A DNA stretch of 33,947 nucleotides from M55B165 sp051744245 (GCA_051744245.1 JBNJCV010000013.1:1-33947); one strand, 5' to 3'; positions 1-8,054 are shown, counted from the stretch's first letter. The notes: generated from the letters alone by a model not told the origin. Numbers and translations: made by a program.

Positions 1-1
1 G

Positions 2-418
2 CCGCCACAGATATATGCCTACCGGGTTACCAGCTCCATAGAAGCAAGTACCACAGATTTACAAATAATTGGAGATATAATGGCCCGGGCCATTGATGCT
101 GGGGCAAATAACATAAGTTCCCTTAGTTTTGGATTAAGCGACCAGGCAAAAAAACAGGCAAAGATAGACGCGCTTTCCCTGGCAACACAGGATGCCAGCC
201 AAAAGGCTGAAGCTATTGCTGATTCCCTAAACCTGAAGCTGGGGAAAATATACTATATAAATGAAAGAGGCATCAGTTACCCCGGCCCGGTTTATGCAGA
301 AGATGCATCATTGGCAGCTGGCGAGGTTCCTGAGGGCAGGGGTGTGGCGCCGCCGCCGGTAAGCCCCGGGGAGCTGGAGGCCTCAGCAGAGGTGGAAATA
401 GTTTTTAATTTTAATTAA
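2..418 (+). CDS. SIMPL-domain (DUF541) protein, 3' part only
   Basis: The reading frame is open from the left edge of the window to the TAA at 416-418, so the start lies outside. The visible 138 residues match the C-terminal half of SIMPL/DUF541 proteins: a strand reading YRVTSSIEA, then a helix with DAGANNISSLSF, then the long charged helix SDQAKKQAKIDAL and a final strand EVEIVFNF. SIMPL proteins are usually secreted or periplasmic, and their roles are poorly defined. A proline/glycine-rich stretch (VAPPPVSPGE) before the last strand is also usual in the family. The first in-frame ATG at 80 lies inside the domain and is not the start. The family call is good; nothing here shows a function. 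Confidence 0.85.
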   Translation, partial: PPQIYAYRVTSSIEASTTDLQIIGDIMARAIDAGANNISSLSFGLSDQAKKQAKIDALSLATQDASQKAEAIADSLNLKLGKIYYINERGISYPGPVYAEDASLAAGEVPEGRGVAPPPVSPGELEASAEVEIVFNFN

Positions 419-807
419 CGCTACCTTTACGGTTAAAAGGGTTGTACCTTGTAACCAGGTGCTTTTCCCAATACCTCAAGGGGTGGAGCTGGCTATGGAA
501 TTTCATAGAGGCTCAACCAATAATTACTGATATCATTTCCTGGCAGGAAAATAGCCCTAAGGAGTGAATTTCCAGAAACCTGGAGGTAAATCATCCTTTA
601 TGATGCTGGAACCAAATGGACTTTTTTGTTCAAGCTCTGCAGTCCCTTCGGCTATATAACTAAAAGCAGGTTTCTTTGCGAGGCATTCATTTCCTGTATT
701 AGCGCTGGAGATTACAGGCCGCAAATACAGAAACAGGCTTAGCGGTTATAAATATTGACAAATATGCCCAGTAGCATTAAACAGCCTATAAATCCCGTTG
801 GACAGCA
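419..807. other. Intergenic stretch, no recognised gene
   Basis: This stretch lies between the convergent SIMPL gene and the lipoprotein gene. I see no recognisable RNA, repeat or terminator. On the minus strand one frame is open for about 60 codons (roughly 748 down to the stop at 557-559) but has no ATG, GTG or TTG start with a ribosome binding site, and its product resembles nothing I know. It may be a remnant or chance. Confidence 0.4.
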
Positions 808-1641
808 TCACTCCTGGTAGTTGGCCTGCCAGCTGTATTCAGCCTGGTCACCGGATATATTTGTCGCCCCCGCAGTTACTATATTAATCCCTTTCCCGAG
901 ATCTGACGGTTCAAGGACATAGCTAAAATATAGTTCATACTCCTGCCGGCTGTACTGGTTCTGATCAATTAAATCCTGGTTTACAGTAACCCAAACCTCT
1001 TCTATGGGAAAAAACGACCTGACATTGAATTCAATCACCAGGCCCTCAGAGCTTAAGCTTACCTCCTGCTCAGCAGGCTGTATGGGGGAAATTTGTATGC
1101 CCAGGGGGTGGTATCCATCAAACTTCCACTGCCCTGCTTCATTTACGAACTTATATCTTACCTCTTCTCCCTCGTACTCCATTCCTTCCACGGTCCTGTC
1201 CATCAGGACCGTTAGTATGGCCCTGTCTTTATGCACAGTTACTTCCTCTGGTCTTACATCAGTTATATCCGCAGTGCTTTCCTTTATAATGAAATATATA
1301 TCAGATTTGGCCCCGCTGACATATTCTTCCTCGCTGCCCACCAGCTGCCTGGTTTGCCGGCTGAAATAATCATACTCCCTGTCATTTTTAGCTGCTTCTA
1401 AAAAATTTAGAAGCACATCAAATAACACATCCTCCAGCTCTTCCTCTGTTATTTCCGCTTCCTCTGCTTCAGTCTTTTCAGGTTCTGTTTCTACTATTGT
1501 TTCGTTTTGCTCTTCTTGCACAGTTTCAATAATCTCTTCTGCAGTTTCTGTATCCCGGCTGCCGAATATATTACAGGATACCAGGGCACCAATCACCACA
1601 AAAACTATAACAATAACCATATATTTTACGAACTTGGCCAT
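808..1641 (-). CDS. Secreted lipoprotein, unknown function
   Basis: The 277-residue product begins with a short basic segment, a hydrophobic helix and a lipobox ending LVSC at about residue 25, so it should be a lipid-anchored protein outside the cytoplasmic membrane. A very acidic Glu/Thr-rich linker (about residues 30-70) follows, then an alpha/beta domain (about 70-185) and a beta-rich C-terminal domain containing IEFNVRSFFPIEEVWVTV. I do not recognise either domain. ATG at 1641 is preferred over GTG at 1647 because AGGAG sits 5 nt before the ATG but overlaps the GTG. It is transcribed divergently from the LacI-type regulator, so the two may share control, but no operator is seen on this gene's side. 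Confidence 0.8.
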   Translation of the reverse strand: MAKFVKYMVIVIVFVVIGALVSCNIFGSRDTETAEEIIETVQEEQNETIVETEPEKTEAEEAEITEEELEDVLFDVLLNFLEAAKNDREYDYFSRQTRQLVGSEEEYVSGAKSDIYFIIKESTADITDVRPEEVTVHKDRAILTVLMDRTVEGMEYEGEEVRYKFVNEAGQWKFDGYHPLGIQISPIQPAEQEVSLSSEGLVIEFNVRSFFPIEEVWVTVNQDLIDQNQYSRQEYELYFSYVLEPSDLGKGINIVTAGATNISGDQAEYSWQANYQE

Positions 1642-1771
1642 TTTCACTCCTATCTTATTTTTCTAAAATTCAATGATTCAAATTTTACCAGGCCCCTATA
1701 ATATAACACACAACCATAGAGATGAAGCAATTAAAAAATATTAAATTTATATTAAATAGCTTAAAGAACCA

Positions 1772-1797
1772 TTGACAAATATTTCAGGTAGTATAAT
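1772..1797 (+). promoter_or_regulatory. Promoter of the LacI-type regulator
   Basis: A perfect TTGACA at 1772-1777 is followed by TATAAT at 1792-1797. The spacing to this -10 is only 14 nt; the overlapping TAATAT at 1794-1799 gives 16 nt and may be the working box. Transcription would begin around 1804-1806, inside the operators described next. Confidence 0.6.
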
Positions 1798-1800
1798 ATA

Positions 1801-1826
1801 TGAATCGGTTCATATGAAACGGTTCA
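1801..1826 (+). promoter_or_regulatory. Two tandem LacI-family operator-like palindromes
   Basis: TGAATCGGTTCA (1801-1812) and TGAAACGGTTCA (1815-1826) are two 12-bp near-palindromes with the central CG typical of LacI/PurR-family operators. They are 14 bp apart start to start. They cover the expected transcription start and untranslated leader of the adjacent LacI-type gene, so negative autoregulation is the likely arrangement. I found no further copy elsewhere in the window by eye, so other target genes are unknown. Confidence 0.65.
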
Positions 1827-1834
1827 ATAATAAA

Positions 1835-2845
1835 ATGATAACTATAAAAGACGTAGCTAAAAAAGCAGGAGTATCTGTAGGTACGGTATCCAACGTCTTA
1901 AACGGCCTGGAAACGGTTTCTGCAGCAGTCAGGGGAAAGGTAGAGAAAGCAATAAATGAGCTTGGCTACCAACCCAGCAGAATTGCTTCCAGCCTCTCCA
2001 GAAAGAAGACTAAAAGCATTGGCCTTATAGTTCCTGATGTTTCCTCCCCATTTTACTCGGACCTTATTAAGGGGATTTCCCAGAAACTTGAATCTTCTGG
2101 TTACCAGATGTACCTGTGCAATTCCAATAACAACCTGAAGAGGGAATATGAAATAATACACAGCCTCAGGGGCATGTGGGTAGATGGAATCATACTGGTT
2201 CCTGTTTATGATGACCAAAGGGAGCTGGATTTCCTCAGGGGTGTGGATAAACCTATGGTAATACTAAACCGGGATCTGGGAAACATTGAAAAAGACACTG
2301 TACTGTTTAACAATTTCACCGGAGCATACAAAGCAACGAGATACCTGCTGGAAAAAGGCCACAGGGATATTATATGCCTGAATGGCCCAAAAAGCTCCAA
2401 ATCAGCTGTTGACCGTTACAAAGGCTGGAAAAAGGCAATGGCTGAATATGCTGCCCATAAGGAAGATTTTGTTTTTTGGGGAGGGTTCAGCGTAAGCTTT
2501 GGCAAAAAAATGATGGCTGAAGCTTTGGCAAAATTTTCCTGCATAGATGCAGTATTTGCAACCAGCGACCTTCTAGCTATGGGAGCAATTAAAATTATTA
2601 ACCGTCAGAGCTTAAACATACCTGAAGATATATCCATAATGGGTTTTGGGGACATTTATGTCTGTGATTATTTAAACCCTGCCCTTACCACCGTAGCCAG
2701 GCCTTTTGAAACCACAGGCAGCAAAGCGGTTGAAATACTTGTAGGCAGGATCGAAAACGATAAGGGTAAACCGGTGAGGATAATAATAGAAGGTGAAATC
2801 GAACAAAGGGATTCTGTTAGGCCGAAAGCCCTAACCTCTGCATAA
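1835..2845 (+). CDS. LacI-family transcriptional regulator
   Basis: The 336-residue protein opens with ITIKDVAKKAGVSVGTVSNV, the LacI-family helix-turn-helix, followed by the hinge helix (SRIASSLSRKKTKSIGLIVP). The rest is a periplasmic-binding-protein-like effector domain: PDVSSPFYSDLIKGI, the NRDLG strand, GHRDIICLNG, ATSDLLAMGAIK and IMGFGD are all typical. Such proteins repress sugar or nucleoside genes and release DNA on binding a small molecule. ATG 1835 is chosen because it places the HTH at the N-terminus as in the family; ATG 1814 is possible, and the TTG at 1772 belongs to the -35 box. No clear ribosome binding site is visible. The tandem operators just upstream suggest autoregulation. 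The effector cannot be told from sequence. Confidence 0.92.
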   Translation: MITIKDVAKKAGVSVGTVSNVLNGLETVSAAVRGKVEKAINELGYQPSRIASSLSRKKTKSIGLIVPDVSSPFYSDLIKGISQKLESSGYQMYLCNSNNNLKREYEIIHSLRGMWVDGIILVPVYDDQRELDFLRGVDKPMVILNRDLGNIEKDTVLFNNFTGAYKATRYLLEKGHRDIICLNGPKSSKSAVDRYKGWKKAMAEYAAHKEDFVFWGGFSVSFGKKMMAEALAKFSCIDAVFATSDLLAMGAIKIINRQSLNIPEDISIMGFGDIYVCDYLNPALTTVARPFETTGSKAVEILVGRIENDKGKPVRIIIEGEIEQRDSVRPKALTSA

Positions 2846-2894
2846 AGCAGGGGTTATTTACATAGATATTTTAATTGGAAAGGAGGAAGATAAA

Positions 2895-2993
2895 ATGGAA
2901 AGAACAAAGAAGATACTAACTTATATTGCGCTTAACTACTGGTTGTTGTTTTTTGTAGGGATTATAATACTGGTCTCTAAAGTAACATCCTAG
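2895..2993 (+). CDS. 32-residue membrane peptide
   Basis: A short frame begins at ATG 2895 behind a near-perfect ribosome binding site (AAAGGAGG, 2879-2886, about 8 nt upstream). It encodes MERTKKILTYIALNY, then a hydrophobic run WLLFFVGIIILV, then a short SKVTS tail: one transmembrane helix with a positively charged N-terminus. It lies 49 nt after the LacI-type gene and before a hairpin, so it could be the second gene of that transcript. I do not recognise the peptide. The ribosome binding site and clean one-helix layout are the evidence that it is real. Confidence 0.6.
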   Translation: MERTKKILTYIALNYWLLFFVGIIILVSKVTS

Positions 2994-3010
2994 TACAGGC
3001 TTTGACTTTT

Positions 3011-3034
3011 AAATTCTCCAACTCTGGAGAATTT
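3011..3034 (+). terminator. Hairpin after the small membrane peptide, terminator-like
   Basis: AAATTCTCC and GGAGAATTT form a perfect 9-bp stem with a 6-nt loop. A T-run (TTTTT) follows about 7 nt later rather than immediately, so it is an imperfect intrinsic terminator. It would end the lacI plus small-peptide transcript. Confidence 0.5.
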
Positions 3035-3549
3035 AGGTCATTTTTCCATCAATTAAAATTGCACCCTTTCCCAAATTCTAAAACATTCCAAAACCTTTAA
3101 ACTCTTAGTTGCCTGCTATATTTAAAGGCTGCCAGCCTAAATACCGGACAGGTTGATAAACCTTGAAAATAAATTGGATATAATATTAATTAAAACCAGC
3201 AAGAATATATTATAGAATTTAGCTCCAGAAGATAATCTATTGGATTTTTTCAAATAGATAAGAATCGGCCATATAAATTAATGGCATGCATTTTAGCTAC
3301 CAGATTATAATACTGCTTGATTTAAAATCTGTAATGGCTGGACTTAACCGGTAACCCCGTTTCCTATACAGAAACTGTAAAAAACCTAATGGAAGCCGGA
3401 ATAGACGTAGTTTACTAGTAATTTCAGCATGCGGTACTGCAGGTTTTTACCTGCAGGAAAAAGTCTATCAAATTTTTTAAAGTATTAATAAGTTTGATAT
3501 TTTTATCCCACCCCTTATAATCTCACTGATAACATTTTACATTTCATGT
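3035..3549. other. Gene-free stretch with possible gene remnant and a hairpin
   Basis: No intact gene is visible. One plus-strand frame at 3344-3418 reads LTGNPVSYTETVKNLMEAGI followed by DVVY and a stop, which resembles the first part of tryptophan synthase alpha chains (TAGDP...ALEEAGAD). It has no start and stops at once, so at most it is a remnant. A perfect 8-bp stem with a TTTT loop (CTGCAGGT/ACCTGCAG, 3437-3456) follows; it has no T-tract and its role is unknown. Confidence 0.3.
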
Positions 3550-4098
3550 ATGGTTACTTTAATATTGATTGCTTTTAGCCTGGCTATGGACTGCTTTGCG
3601 GTATCAATAGCAGGAGGAGCATTAGATAGAAAATTTTTATTTAGAAACGCATTAAAGATTGCTCTGTCTTTTGGAATTTTTCAGGCGCTTATGCCCCTGA
3701 TAGGCTGGTTGATAGGACAGGGCTTTTCCCGGATGATTGCCGCCTATGACCACTGGGTGGCTTTTTCCCTGCTCCTGGCAATAGGCGTCAAAATGATATA
3801 CGAGGCTTTCAGGGGCGGCCCTGATAACAGGAAAGATATTTTCAGGTTGCATACCCTTCTTGTTCTTTCTGTAGCCACCAGCATAGACGCCCTGGTAGTG
3901 GGAATCACCCTGGCGCTTCTCAATACTCCTGTAGTTGTTTCAATTACAGTTATAGGGGTGTTTGCTTTCATTTTTTCTATTGCCGGTTATTATATAGGGC
4001 ACAGGGCAGGGACCCTGTTTAAGAACAATGCGGAAATTCTGGGCGGATTAATCCTTATAGGCATAGGGATAAAGGTACTGGTAGAACATCTGGCTTAG
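3550..4098 (+). CDS. mntP: MntP-like manganese efflux pump
   Basis: The 182-residue, six-helix membrane protein has the duplicated MntP/DUF204 layout. The first half carries AFSLAMDCFAVSIAGG and the second half ATSIDALVVGI, each with the acidic residue that belongs to the family's metal site. The ends (GIGIKVLVEHL) also match. The family exports Mn(II) across the cytoplasmic membrane. Length is normal for the family (about 180-190). The start at ATG 3550 has no good ribosome binding site; an out-of-frame ATG lies 4 nt earlier. No yybP-ykoY-type manganese riboswitch is apparent upstream. Confidence 0.9.
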   Translation: MVTLILIAFSLAMDCFAVSIAGGALDRKFLFRNALKIALSFGIFQALMPLIGWLIGQGFSRMIAAYDHWVAFSLLLAIGVKMIYEAFRGGPDNRKDIFRLHTLLVLSVATSIDALVVGITLALLNTPVVVSITVIGVFAFIFSIAGYYIGHRAGTLFKNNAEILGGLILIGIGIKVLVEHLA

Positions 4099-4214
4099 AG
4101 ACCTTCATTTTTCCCACTATCAACTGCCCTATTCAGCCACAGCCCGGATATTTCTTTTTTTACCCTTCTTTTATGGTAAAATTATTCAAACATGCATTAA
4201 GCAGGAGGCAGCAT

Positions 4215-4571
4215 ATGCAAAGAAAAATATATGTAAGGGAGATTTACTTTTATATTGTCTGCATAATTGCTCTTATAGTATTTATAATAGGATTGGTAAA
4301 CCTGGCAGATAGCATAGTAAATTATGTTAACCCCACCACCTATATCAGCAGGCCGCAGATTATGCCCATGTACAGGGAGCAGTACCGGGAACTCTCTGAG
4401 CAGGAAATCAACGCCCTGGTTGAAGAAGAGATGGAAGCCTCTCTAAAATTTGAAAAGAACATGGCCTTAAGGGGTATAATCAGGGGAGCTGTAATGCTGA
4501 TAATCTCTGCGCCCTTATTCATATTCCACTGGAAAAAAGCCCAGGCCTTGTGGCTTGCCGTAAATAACTGA
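4215..4571 (+). CDS. Small two-helix membrane protein, unknown function
   Basis: The 118-residue product has two transmembrane helices: about residues 9-29 (YFYIVCIIALIVFIIGLVNL) and about 85-104 (GIIRGAVMLIISAPLFIFHW). Between them lies a soluble loop with REQYRELSEQEINALVEEEM, likely a helix. ATG 4215 is chosen because AGGAGG (4203-4208) lies 6 nt upstream; the frame is open further upstream but without such a signal. The layout resembles small DUF5671-like membrane proteins, though I am not certain of that. It follows mntP by 116 nt on the same strand. Confidence 0.7.
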   Translation: MQRKIYVREIYFYIVCIIALIVFIIGLVNLADSIVNYVNPTTYISRPQIMPMYREQYRELSEQEINALVEEEMEASLKFEKNMALRGIIRGAVMLIISAPLFIFHWKKAQALWLAVNN

Positions 4572-4579
4572 GGCTTAAA

Positions 4580-4885
4580 TTACCATCCCCTGTCATGGGG
4601 AAAAAGGTTTATGTATTTGAAACTTGTCCTGGGTTCTGCCATCATGGGCTCAACGGTATCCCGCCACTCCGCATAATGGGCTGTTTCCTTGTGCTGGGCT
4701 GGAGCATATGCTGTTCTGTAAACCTCCACCAGTATAAATCTGGAAGGGTCATCTTCTCTTTGTATTACATCAAACCTGGCTATGCCCGGCTCTTCTATGC
4801 TTTTTTCAGCATTGCTGATGGTTGCTGTTTTAAAAGCACCTATGCTGTCTGGTTTGACATGGACATGGACATGGACTATCAACAT
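4580..4885 (-). CDS. ABM-domain (antibiotic biosynthesis monooxygenase-like) protein
   Basis: The 101-residue protein is a single ferredoxin-like ABM domain. It opens with IVHVHVHVKPDSIGAFKTAT, has GIARFDVIQREDDPSRFILV and VYRTAYAPAQHKETAHYAEW, and ends with a short beta strand. This is the pattern of YgiN/LsrG-type quinol monooxygenases and AI-2-degrading enzymes, small cofactor-free dimers. The substrate cannot be inferred. ATG 4885 has AAGGAG 6 nt upstream. The DNA behind HVHVHV is a short tandem catgtc repeat. The gene starts 14 nt after the upstream lipoprotein gene and is probably co-transcribed with it. Confidence 0.85.
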   Translation of the reverse strand: MLIVHVHVHVKPDSIGAFKTATISNAEKSIEEPGIARFDVIQREDDPSRFILVEVYRTAYAPAQHKETAHYAEWRDTVEPMMAEPRTSFKYINLFPHDRGW

Positions 4886-4899
4886 TGTTTTCTCCTTGA

Positions 4900-5262
4900 T
4901 TATTCTAGAATTACTATTTCCTTTGCTTCAGCCTGGACCGGATATGTCTCCATTACCGGGCCGGTGAAGGCGGCCTGGACTCTCTGGCCCTGCTCAAGCT
5001 CACCGATACCTGCATTCTGTATTTTACCCCCCACATTCCTTAATATCCTGGTTTGGGCCGTGATGCTTACTGACGCCCTATCGTATAAGGTATCCTCCTC
5101 AATACTTCCTTCAATCAGTACAATGGCTTCAGCCTCATTAGCAACCTGGGCAAAATTTATGCTGGCAATATATCCCCTTATGTCCGCTTTCATACTGGTA
5201 GTTTGGCAGCCTGAAAAAAGCATTAATGCTGATACCAGGGCTAGGAATCTTAATATTTTCAA
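4900..5262 (-). CDS. Small lipoprotein, unknown beta-barrel-type domain
   Basis: The start is taken at TTG 5262, because GAGGAG lies about 7 nt upstream and the product then begins with a clean lipoprotein signal: a basic KILRF, hydrophobic residues and the lipobox LFSGC at about residue 19. The mature 100 residues are rich in beta strands (IRGYIASINFA, AIVLIEGSIEED, VQAAFTGPVMETYPVQAEAK). This resembles small OB-like DUF3221-type lipoproteins, a suggestion only. The frame is open upstream to ATG 5367, but that part is unlike protein and has no ribosome binding site. It is followed 14 nt later by the ABM gene. Confidence 0.75.
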   Translation of the reverse strand: MKILRFLALVSALMLFSGCQTTSMKADIRGYIASINFAQVANEAEAIVLIEGSIEEDTLYDRASVSITAQTRILRNVGGKIQNAGIGELEQGQRVQAAFTGPVMETYPVQAEAKEIVILE

Positions 5263-5393
5263 AATATACTCCTCATCACTGTAAATTATAGCAGGAGGCG
5301 GGCTATTACAAAAACGTAATCGAATTTTTATTTCTATATTATTACTATTCATATTATAATAAGTCAAAATTGTTACTAAACATTGGAGGTTAG

Positions 5394-6599
5394 ATGCCAG
5401 GTCTAAAAAACATTAAATTTTCAGAAAGAATACTAAAAGTAGAGGAAAGCCCCACCTTTGCCCTGGAAAAAAAGGCAGACGCTCTGGATGTCGGTTTAAA
5501 GAAAGAGGGCAAGTCAATCATAAGGTTTGGTATAGGCCAGCCTGATTTTAACACCCCCCAGAATATTAAAGAAGCTGCAAAAAAAGCAATAGACCAGAAT
5601 AAAACCAGGTACACTCCCAGCACAGGCATAAAGGAATTAAAGCAGGCTGCGGCAGATAAATTCAAGAATGAAAACGGGCTTGAGTACGGGATTAAAAATA
5701 TCCTTATAGGAAACGGGGCAAAACATATACTGGACGACATAATGAGGGTTTTTGTCAACACCGGGGATAAAGTAATTGTGCCCAGGCCCTACTGGGTAAG
5801 CTACAGCCAACAGGTCATACTGTCAGAAGGAATACCCTTGTTCGTGAATTTCAAGGAAGACCTAAAAATAGATATGGATCACTTAAAAACCGCCATCAAT
5901 GATAATGGGCAAATAAAGCTGCTTATACTAAACAGCCCCAATAACCCCACTGGTGCCGTTTACTCCAGGCAGGAACTGGAAGAGATAGCAAAGATATGTG
6001 TTGATAACGACATAATGATAATCTCTGATGAGGTCTATGAAAAATTCCTTTTTGGGGATGCAAGGCATTACAGCATAGCAGCCTTAAGCCCGGAGGTTAA
6101 AGAGAAAACCATAACCCTGAACGCAGTTTCAAAAACCTATGCCATGACTGGCTGGAGGATTGGTTATTGTGCAGCAGATGAAAAGATAATAGCCCAGATG
6201 ACCAAGGTCCATGACCAGTCAACCTCCAATCCCTGCAGCATTGCCCAGTGGGCTGCGATTGAAGCCCTGCAGGGCAGCCAGGATTCAGTGCAGGCCATGA
6301 GAGATGAGTATGAGAAAAGGAGAAATTACATATATGAAAGGTTATCTTCCATGGAAGGAATCCAATGCTTGATGCCTCCAGGAGCATTCTATATTTTCCC
6401 TGATGTGTCCGGCCTGTTCGGGGAAAGCATAAAAAGTTCCTTTGATTTTGCAGGCAGCCTCCTGGAAAAGGCTTCGGTTGCAGTGGTACCTGGAGGAGCA
6501 TTCGGGGCAGATGATTATATAAGGATAAGCTATGCCACCTCCATGGATAAAATTGAGGAGGGTATGGACAGGCTGCAGAGCTTCTGCGAAAAACTCTAA
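5394..6599 (+). CDS. Class I PLP-dependent aminotransferase (AspC-like)
   Basis: The 401-residue enzyme shows all fold-type I aminotransferase signatures. GIGQPDFNTP lies near the N-terminus, YTPSTGIKELKQA follows, then SPNNPTGAVYS, SDEVYEKFLF, the PLP lysine in SKTYAMTGWRIGY (Lys247) and the substrate-carboxylate arginine in YIRISYATS (Arg377). It fits the aspartate aminotransferase I-gamma group common in bacteria and archaea; the usual reaction is transfer of an amino group between aspartate and 2-oxoglutarate, but the substrate is inferred. ATG 5394 has GGAGG 4-5 nt upstream. The GNAT gene starts 2 nt after its stop, so the two form an operon. Confidence 0.93.
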   Translation: MPGLKNIKFSERILKVEESPTFALEKKADALDVGLKKEGKSIIRFGIGQPDFNTPQNIKEAAKKAIDQNKTRYTPSTGIKELKQAAADKFKNENGLEYGIKNILIGNGAKHILDDIMRVFVNTGDKVIVPRPYWVSYSQQVILSEGIPLFVNFKEDLKIDMDHLKTAINDNGQIKLLILNSPNNPTGAVYSRQELEEIAKICVDNDIMIISDEVYEKFLFGDARHYSIAALSPEVKEKTITLNAVSKTYAMTGWRIGYCAADEKIIAQMTKVHDQSTSNPCSIAQWAAIEALQGSQDSVQAMRDEYEKRRNYIYERLSSMEGIQCLMPPGAFYIFPDVSGLFGESIKSSFDFAGSLLEKASVAVVPGGAFGADDYIRISYATSMDKIEEGMDRLQSFCEKL

Positions 6600-6601
6600 C
6601 A

Positions 6602-7111
6602 GTGAAAGAAAATAATATAAACATAAGAGCGGCTGGTAAAAGGGACGCCGGGCTTATACTAAATTTTATCAAGCAGCTTGCAAGTTATGAAAAAAAGAAG
6701 GTTGCGGCTTCCAGGAAAGATATACATACCTTTATTTTTGAAAAAAAGGCGGCTGAAGCATTAATCGCAGAATACGGCAGCAGGGCAGCTGGTTTTGCTC
6801 TCTTTTTCCACACTTTTTCTACCTTCTCGGGAAAACCGGGAATCTATATTGAGGATTTATTTATACTAAAAAAATACAGGAACAAGGGAATAGGGAAAGC
6901 TCTGCTCTCCTGTATTGCTGGTATTGCTCTACAGAGAGGCAGCAGCCACATAGAATTTAGTGTGCTTAAATGGAATAAGGCAGCTAAGGGATTTTATAAA
7001 AAGGCAGGTGCAGACGCCAAAGATGAATGGGATATTTACCGCATTGGAAAAGAAGGGCTTGATAAACTGGCATCTAAGAGCCGCTTAGCTTTGAATCCAT
7101 CAAAGCTCTGA
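6602..7111 (+). CDS. GNAT-family N-acetyltransferase (diamine acetyltransferase-like)
   Basis: The 169-residue protein begins at GTG 6602, two nt after the aminotransferase stop, so it is probably translated by coupling. The GNAT core is visible: NIRAAGKRDAGLILNFIKQL (first strand and helix), IYIEDLFILKKYRNKGIGKA (the acetyl-CoA-binding R-N-K-G-I-G-K loop), and VLKWNKAAKGFYKKAGA (last helix). The order and length resemble spermidine/spermine-type (SSAT-like) acetyltransferases. The substrate is unknown. Its last 38 nt overlap the 3' end of the convergent Fe-S gene. Confidence 0.88.
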   Translation: MKENNINIRAAGKRDAGLILNFIKQLASYEKKKVAASRKDIHTFIFEKKAAEALIAEYGSRAAGFALFFHTFSTFSGKPGIYIEDLFILKKYRNKGIGKALLSCIAGIALQRGSSHIEFSVLKWNKAAKGFYKKAGADAKDEWDIYRIGKEGLDKLASKSRLALNPSKL

Positions 7112-8003
7112 TATTTCTAGCCAAAAGGCTGTAATAATCATCCATGCACACTGAAGCCAGCTTCTTCCTGGTATCAGCGGACAATTGCTTAAACAGCGCT
7201 CCACCGAGGATGGCTTCGGTCTCCCGGCAGCTAAATACGGGGCCTTTTTCAATTTGGCCAACCAGTTCCCTGTTCCGGGGACAAACACTCTGACACCTCA
7301 TACAGCCTACTATTGAATTATGCCAGCTGCTTTTTAACCACCCCGGAAACAGCCCCCCATTTTCATTGAGGTAAGTAAGGCACCTGTTTGGTTTAAACGT
7401 AAACCCCTTCACCGAAAGGCTGCCGCTGGGACAGTTATCTATGCAGGCAGTGCATTGCTGACATTCCTTTAAAGCCTTAAGGCTGCCTGTAGATGTGCCG
7501 CATCCTATGCTGGTAAGGTAAGTAGAAAGGTATGCAAAACTGCCCATGCCCTTTATATATATCAGGTTGTTTTTCCCGTATTCTCCCAAACCGCTAAATG
7601 CAGAAGCAAGCTTTCTGGGAAGCACTGCTTCCTTTATTTTATACGGTGTGCCTTCTGTCGCCTGCCCTAAAGCCAAGCCAATATCATCTTCTGGTTTACG
7701 GTATATATATGTTGGCGGCAGCAGGGTGTTTAATTTATGATTTTTAAAAGAGAAAACAACCTCCGTAATTTTCTGCAGATAAGCTACGCACAATATGGAT
7801 TTGGCCTCCGGCATTAGACCGGTAAAATCCATAAGGAATTTTTTCAGGTACCGGTTGAAAAAATCCAGGTTTTCTCTCCTTTGTCCATATTCACTGTAAG
7901 GCCTCTGGATACGGCTTAACTGATTTAGGGAAAGAAAAGCCGCTCTGGCTCCCATTAAAGCCAGATTGCGGAATAAATTATCCACTATTTCTTCCATAGC
8001 CAT
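7074..8003 (-). CDS. QueG-like double [4Fe-4S] protein
   Basis: The 309-residue protein resembles the epoxyqueuosine reductase (QueG) superfamily, which also includes the C-terminal part of reductive dehalogenases. The GLGEYGKNNLIYIKGMGSF segment (about 138-156) matches the conserved stretch before the ferredoxin part. Two cluster motifs follow: CQQCTACIDNCP (Cys181, 184, 187, 191) and CMRCQSVCP (Cys234, 237, 241), with Cys208 as probable fourth ligand of one cluster. It is shorter than QueG (about 350-390) and the N-terminal cobalamin-binding half is divergent, so the true substrate is uncertain; many such homologues are not queuosine enzymes. It lies convergent to the GNAT gene and overlaps it by 38 nt. 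Confidence 0.8.
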   Translation of the reverse strand: MAMEEIVDNLFRNLALMGARAAFLSLNQLSRIQRPYSEYGQRRENLDFFNRYLKKFLMDFTGLMPEAKSILCVAYLQKITEVVFSFKNHKLNTLLPPTYIYRKPEDDIGLALGQATEGTPYKIKEAVLPRKLASAFSGLGEYGKNNLIYIKGMGSFAYLSTYLTSIGCGTSTGSLKALKECQQCTACIDNCPSGSLSVKGFTFKPNRCLTYLNENGGLFPGWLKSSWHNSIVGCMRCQSVCPRNRELVGQIEKGPVFSCRETEAILGGALFKQLSADTRKKLASVCMDDYYSLLARNIRALMDSKLSGS

Positions 8004-8054
8004 AGGAGTTGATTTTATCTTTAATAATTATAATCTTTTTTTTAAAAAAATATC

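Noticed and set aside
1772..1834. Longer LacI-type protein starting at TTG 1772
   Set aside because: That TTG is the first half of the TTGACA -35 box, and the extra residues precede a helix-turn-helix that is normally N-terminal.
3437..3456. Perfect 8-bp hairpin as a terminator
   Set aside because: No T-tract follows on either strand and no gene ends nearby; kept only as a note in the stretch description.
4855..4883. Tandem catgtc hexamer repeats
   Set aside because: They encode the HVHVHV strand of the ABM protein and are too short to call a separate repeat or array.
4595..5284. Plus-strand open frame of 229 codons
   Set aside because: It lies antisense to the ABM and lipoprotein genes, both of which have ribosome binding sites and recognisable features; its product is cysteine/serine-rich with no domain.
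6097..6672. 191-codon minus-strand frame
   Set aside because: It is antisense to the aminotransferase, whose codons and motifs are clear; the antisense product has no recognisable domain.
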